NCBI GenBank assembly: GCA_964473505.1
Contig: CAYYPG010000056.1
Span: 1 to 13,718 of the forward strand
Direction: 5' to 3'
Length of the DNA stretch: 13,718 nt
Origin: JAOABV01 sp964473505
GTDB lineage: Bacteria; Hydrothermota; Tepidihabitantia; Tepidihabitantales; CAIPLT01
In this document: positions 13,656 to 13,718 of the stretch, piece by piece
How positions within the stretch are numbered: position 1 is the first letter of the stretch
Layout: the number at the start of each line of letters is the position of its first letter
Program-made: the position numbers and the translations under genes
The notes under the pieces: model-generated
What the model saw: only the letters and a program-made list of their open reading frames with translations
The model's database searches: none
Told to the model about the DNA's origin: nothing

Positions 13656-13718
13656 ATCATGATCCCCAATGTCAGTTTGCAACATATTTGATTTTACTCG
13701 AATTTCTAACGCTAAGTC

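Overview
The window is an AT-rich bacterial chromosome segment with short to moderate operons, two long gene deserts and an unusual amount of decayed and locally duplicated intergenic DNA. The bacterial assignment rests on UvrB, a formyl-type initiator tRNA and a TTGACA/TATACT-like promoter. Most starts lack an obvious Shine-Dalgarno sequence. Together with the gene set (paired Gate-domain membrane proteins, a Btu/Fec-type ABC importer, a TrmI-type tRNA methyltransferase, an isolated hutU), this suggests an uncultivated lineage near the FCB group, for example a WOR-3/Stahlbacteria-like genome. That placement is an inference and is weak.

Layout. Positions 1-1669 hold no convincing gene. They contain an 18-bp perfect palindrome, two pairs of imperfect direct repeats, a degenerate 12-bp minisatellite, and copy A of a roughly 80-90-bp dispersed repeat that interrupts the minisatellite. 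A PPC/DUF296-domain protein (1670-2116) follows, then a possible decayed CutA-like gene (2131-2420). Next is a full-length uvrB (2497-4509) with two small Gate-domain (nucleoside-recognition-like) membrane proteins downstream (4548-4991 and 5564-6007). Between the two Gate genes lie an apparent decayed extra tail of the first gene and a tandem 175-bp duplication of the head of the second. That duplication creates a 58-codon hydrophobic ORF overlapping the second gene's start as ATGA.

Positions 6008-7145 form a second gene desert. It holds dispersed-repeat copy B, several hairpins and a GC-richer stretch that is either a decayed gene or a structured RNA. From 7146 to 11371 five genes lie on the + strand: tRNA m1A58 methyltransferase (trmI), then a BtuF/FecB-type binding lipoprotein, a BtuC/FecCD-type permease, a BtuD/FecE-type ATPase, and a small isoprenylcysteine-methyltransferase-family membrane protein. 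The three transporter genes make one importer for cobalamin or a ferric chelate; no riboswitch was recognised upstream.

On the - strand are an initiator tRNA-fMet (13432-13505) with a good sigma70-like promoter, and urocanate hydratase (11670-13313) without other histidine-degradation genes. Copy C of the dispersed repeat lies immediately upstream of the tRNA promoter.

No complete unknown defence or mobile system is visible. The most unusual signals are the three-copy dispersed repeat family and repeated cases where a gene's 5' end is echoed by a direct repeat just upstream (uvrB, the ATPase gene, Gate gene B).
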